DNA of 64,000 nucleotides from Mucilaginibacter_A sp964251965 (lineage in GTDB: Bacteria > Bacteroidota > Bacteroidia > Sphingobacteriales > Sphingobacteriaceae): assembly GCA_964251965.1 (NCBI GenBank), contig CAXULQ010000009.1, forward strand, positions 124,001 through 188,000, written 5' to 3'. Every line of letters begins with the position of its first letter. The stretch's first letter is position 1. This document shows positions 63,789 to 64,000 of the stretch, in pieces. The position numbers and the translations under genes are program-made. Under the pieces are notes generated by a model. It was not told where the DNA came from. It made no database searches and was given only the letters and a program-made list of their open reading frames with translations.

Positions 63789-63939
63789 AGAGCCTGTTTA
63801 AAATTTAGCTGTAGAAATTACAATGCTTCTTTTATCACTTAAAAATTAGTATTTGTACGATACATCAATGTAAAAACACCTATTTTATGCCGGTAAAAGA
63901 AGCATAAAAAATAAATAGATTGAATTTTAAACAGGCTCT
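63789..63939. repeat. Intergenic inverted-repeat element, copy 14 with full outer arms
   Basis: Inner ends ATGCTTCTTTTATC (63823) and TAAAAGAAGCAT (to 63905) are nested in outer arms AGAGCCTGTTTAAAATT and AATTTTAAACAGGCTCT, which are exact inverted repeats. This shows the full extent of the element best: about 151 bp. It lies 24 bp after the response regulator stop. Nothing else was recognised from there to the window end. Confidence 0.85.
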
Positions 63940-64000
63940 TAGTGTAGAGGTCACGTTTTTTAAAGTCCTTTTTTAAATTGCATTAATGATATAATTCTCA

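Overview
This is a chromosomal segment of a Bacteroidota bacterium, most likely family Sphingobacteriaceae (Mucilaginibacter or Pedobacter-like). The family-level call is an inference from two SusC/SusD pairs, a hybrid two-component system (HTCS), many exported glycoside hydrolases, lipoproteins with SCKK-type lipoboxes, TAnnTTTG-type promoters and no obvious Shine-Dalgarno sequences. No rRNA, tRNA, CRISPR array, prophage or transposase gene was seen.

Region 1 (1-36.4 kb) is a polysaccharide utilization locus for alpha-mannan or mannose-rich glycans. It holds a GH38 alpha-mannosidase (5' end outside the window), two GH92 alpha-mannosidases, a GH76 endo-alpha-mannanase with a ricin-type lectin domain, a GH125 exo-alpha-1,6-mannosidase, a GH2 beta-galactosidase-like enzyme, two SGNH-type hydrolases, a DUF2341 protein, one SusC/SusD pair and the HTCS regulator. 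A VCBS/ASPIC-UnbV lipoprotein and a vanadium-haloperoxidase-like lipoprotein lie between the SusD and GH2 genes. A small GNAT-DoxX pair and a decayed GDSL hydrolase are embedded.

Region 2 (36.8-41.7 kb) is a TonB-receptor-like outer-membrane barrel with Gly/Pro-rich tracts, divergent from a LytS/LytTR two-component pair.

Region 3 (42.5-63.8 kb) is the most unusual part. Eight 50-bp promoter modules carry the same 21-bp palindrome (ATCCCCC-N5-GGGGGAT) fused at fixed spacing to TTGA-19 bp-TAAATTGC-like promoter boxes. They precede a prolyl oligopeptidase, a second SusC/SusD pair, a serine hydrolase and an array of paralogous surface lipoproteins (lipobox, IPT/TIG domain, leucine-rich L-domain-like repeats). 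Three of these lipoproteins are intact, one is split by a 1-nt frameshift and one is reduced to a 69-residue stub. A histidine kinase/LuxR-type regulator pair lies divergent from the last lipoprotein across a shared palindrome. A second, paralogous histidine kinase without its own regulator lies at 42.6 kb behind a degenerate copy of the site. The simplest reading is a one-regulator, two-sensor regulon controlling surface binding, import and processing of a peptide-containing substrate; the substrate is inferred only.

Across the whole window, 14 copies of an intergenic inverted-repeat element (ends ATGCTTCTTTTA / TAAAAGAAGCAT, usually 77-95 bp, with AT-rich outer arms) sit between genes. One copy is expanded to 505 bp by other nested repeats. 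In region 3 this element repeatedly lies just upstream of the palindromic promoter module, as if element, operator, promoter and gene were duplicated together.
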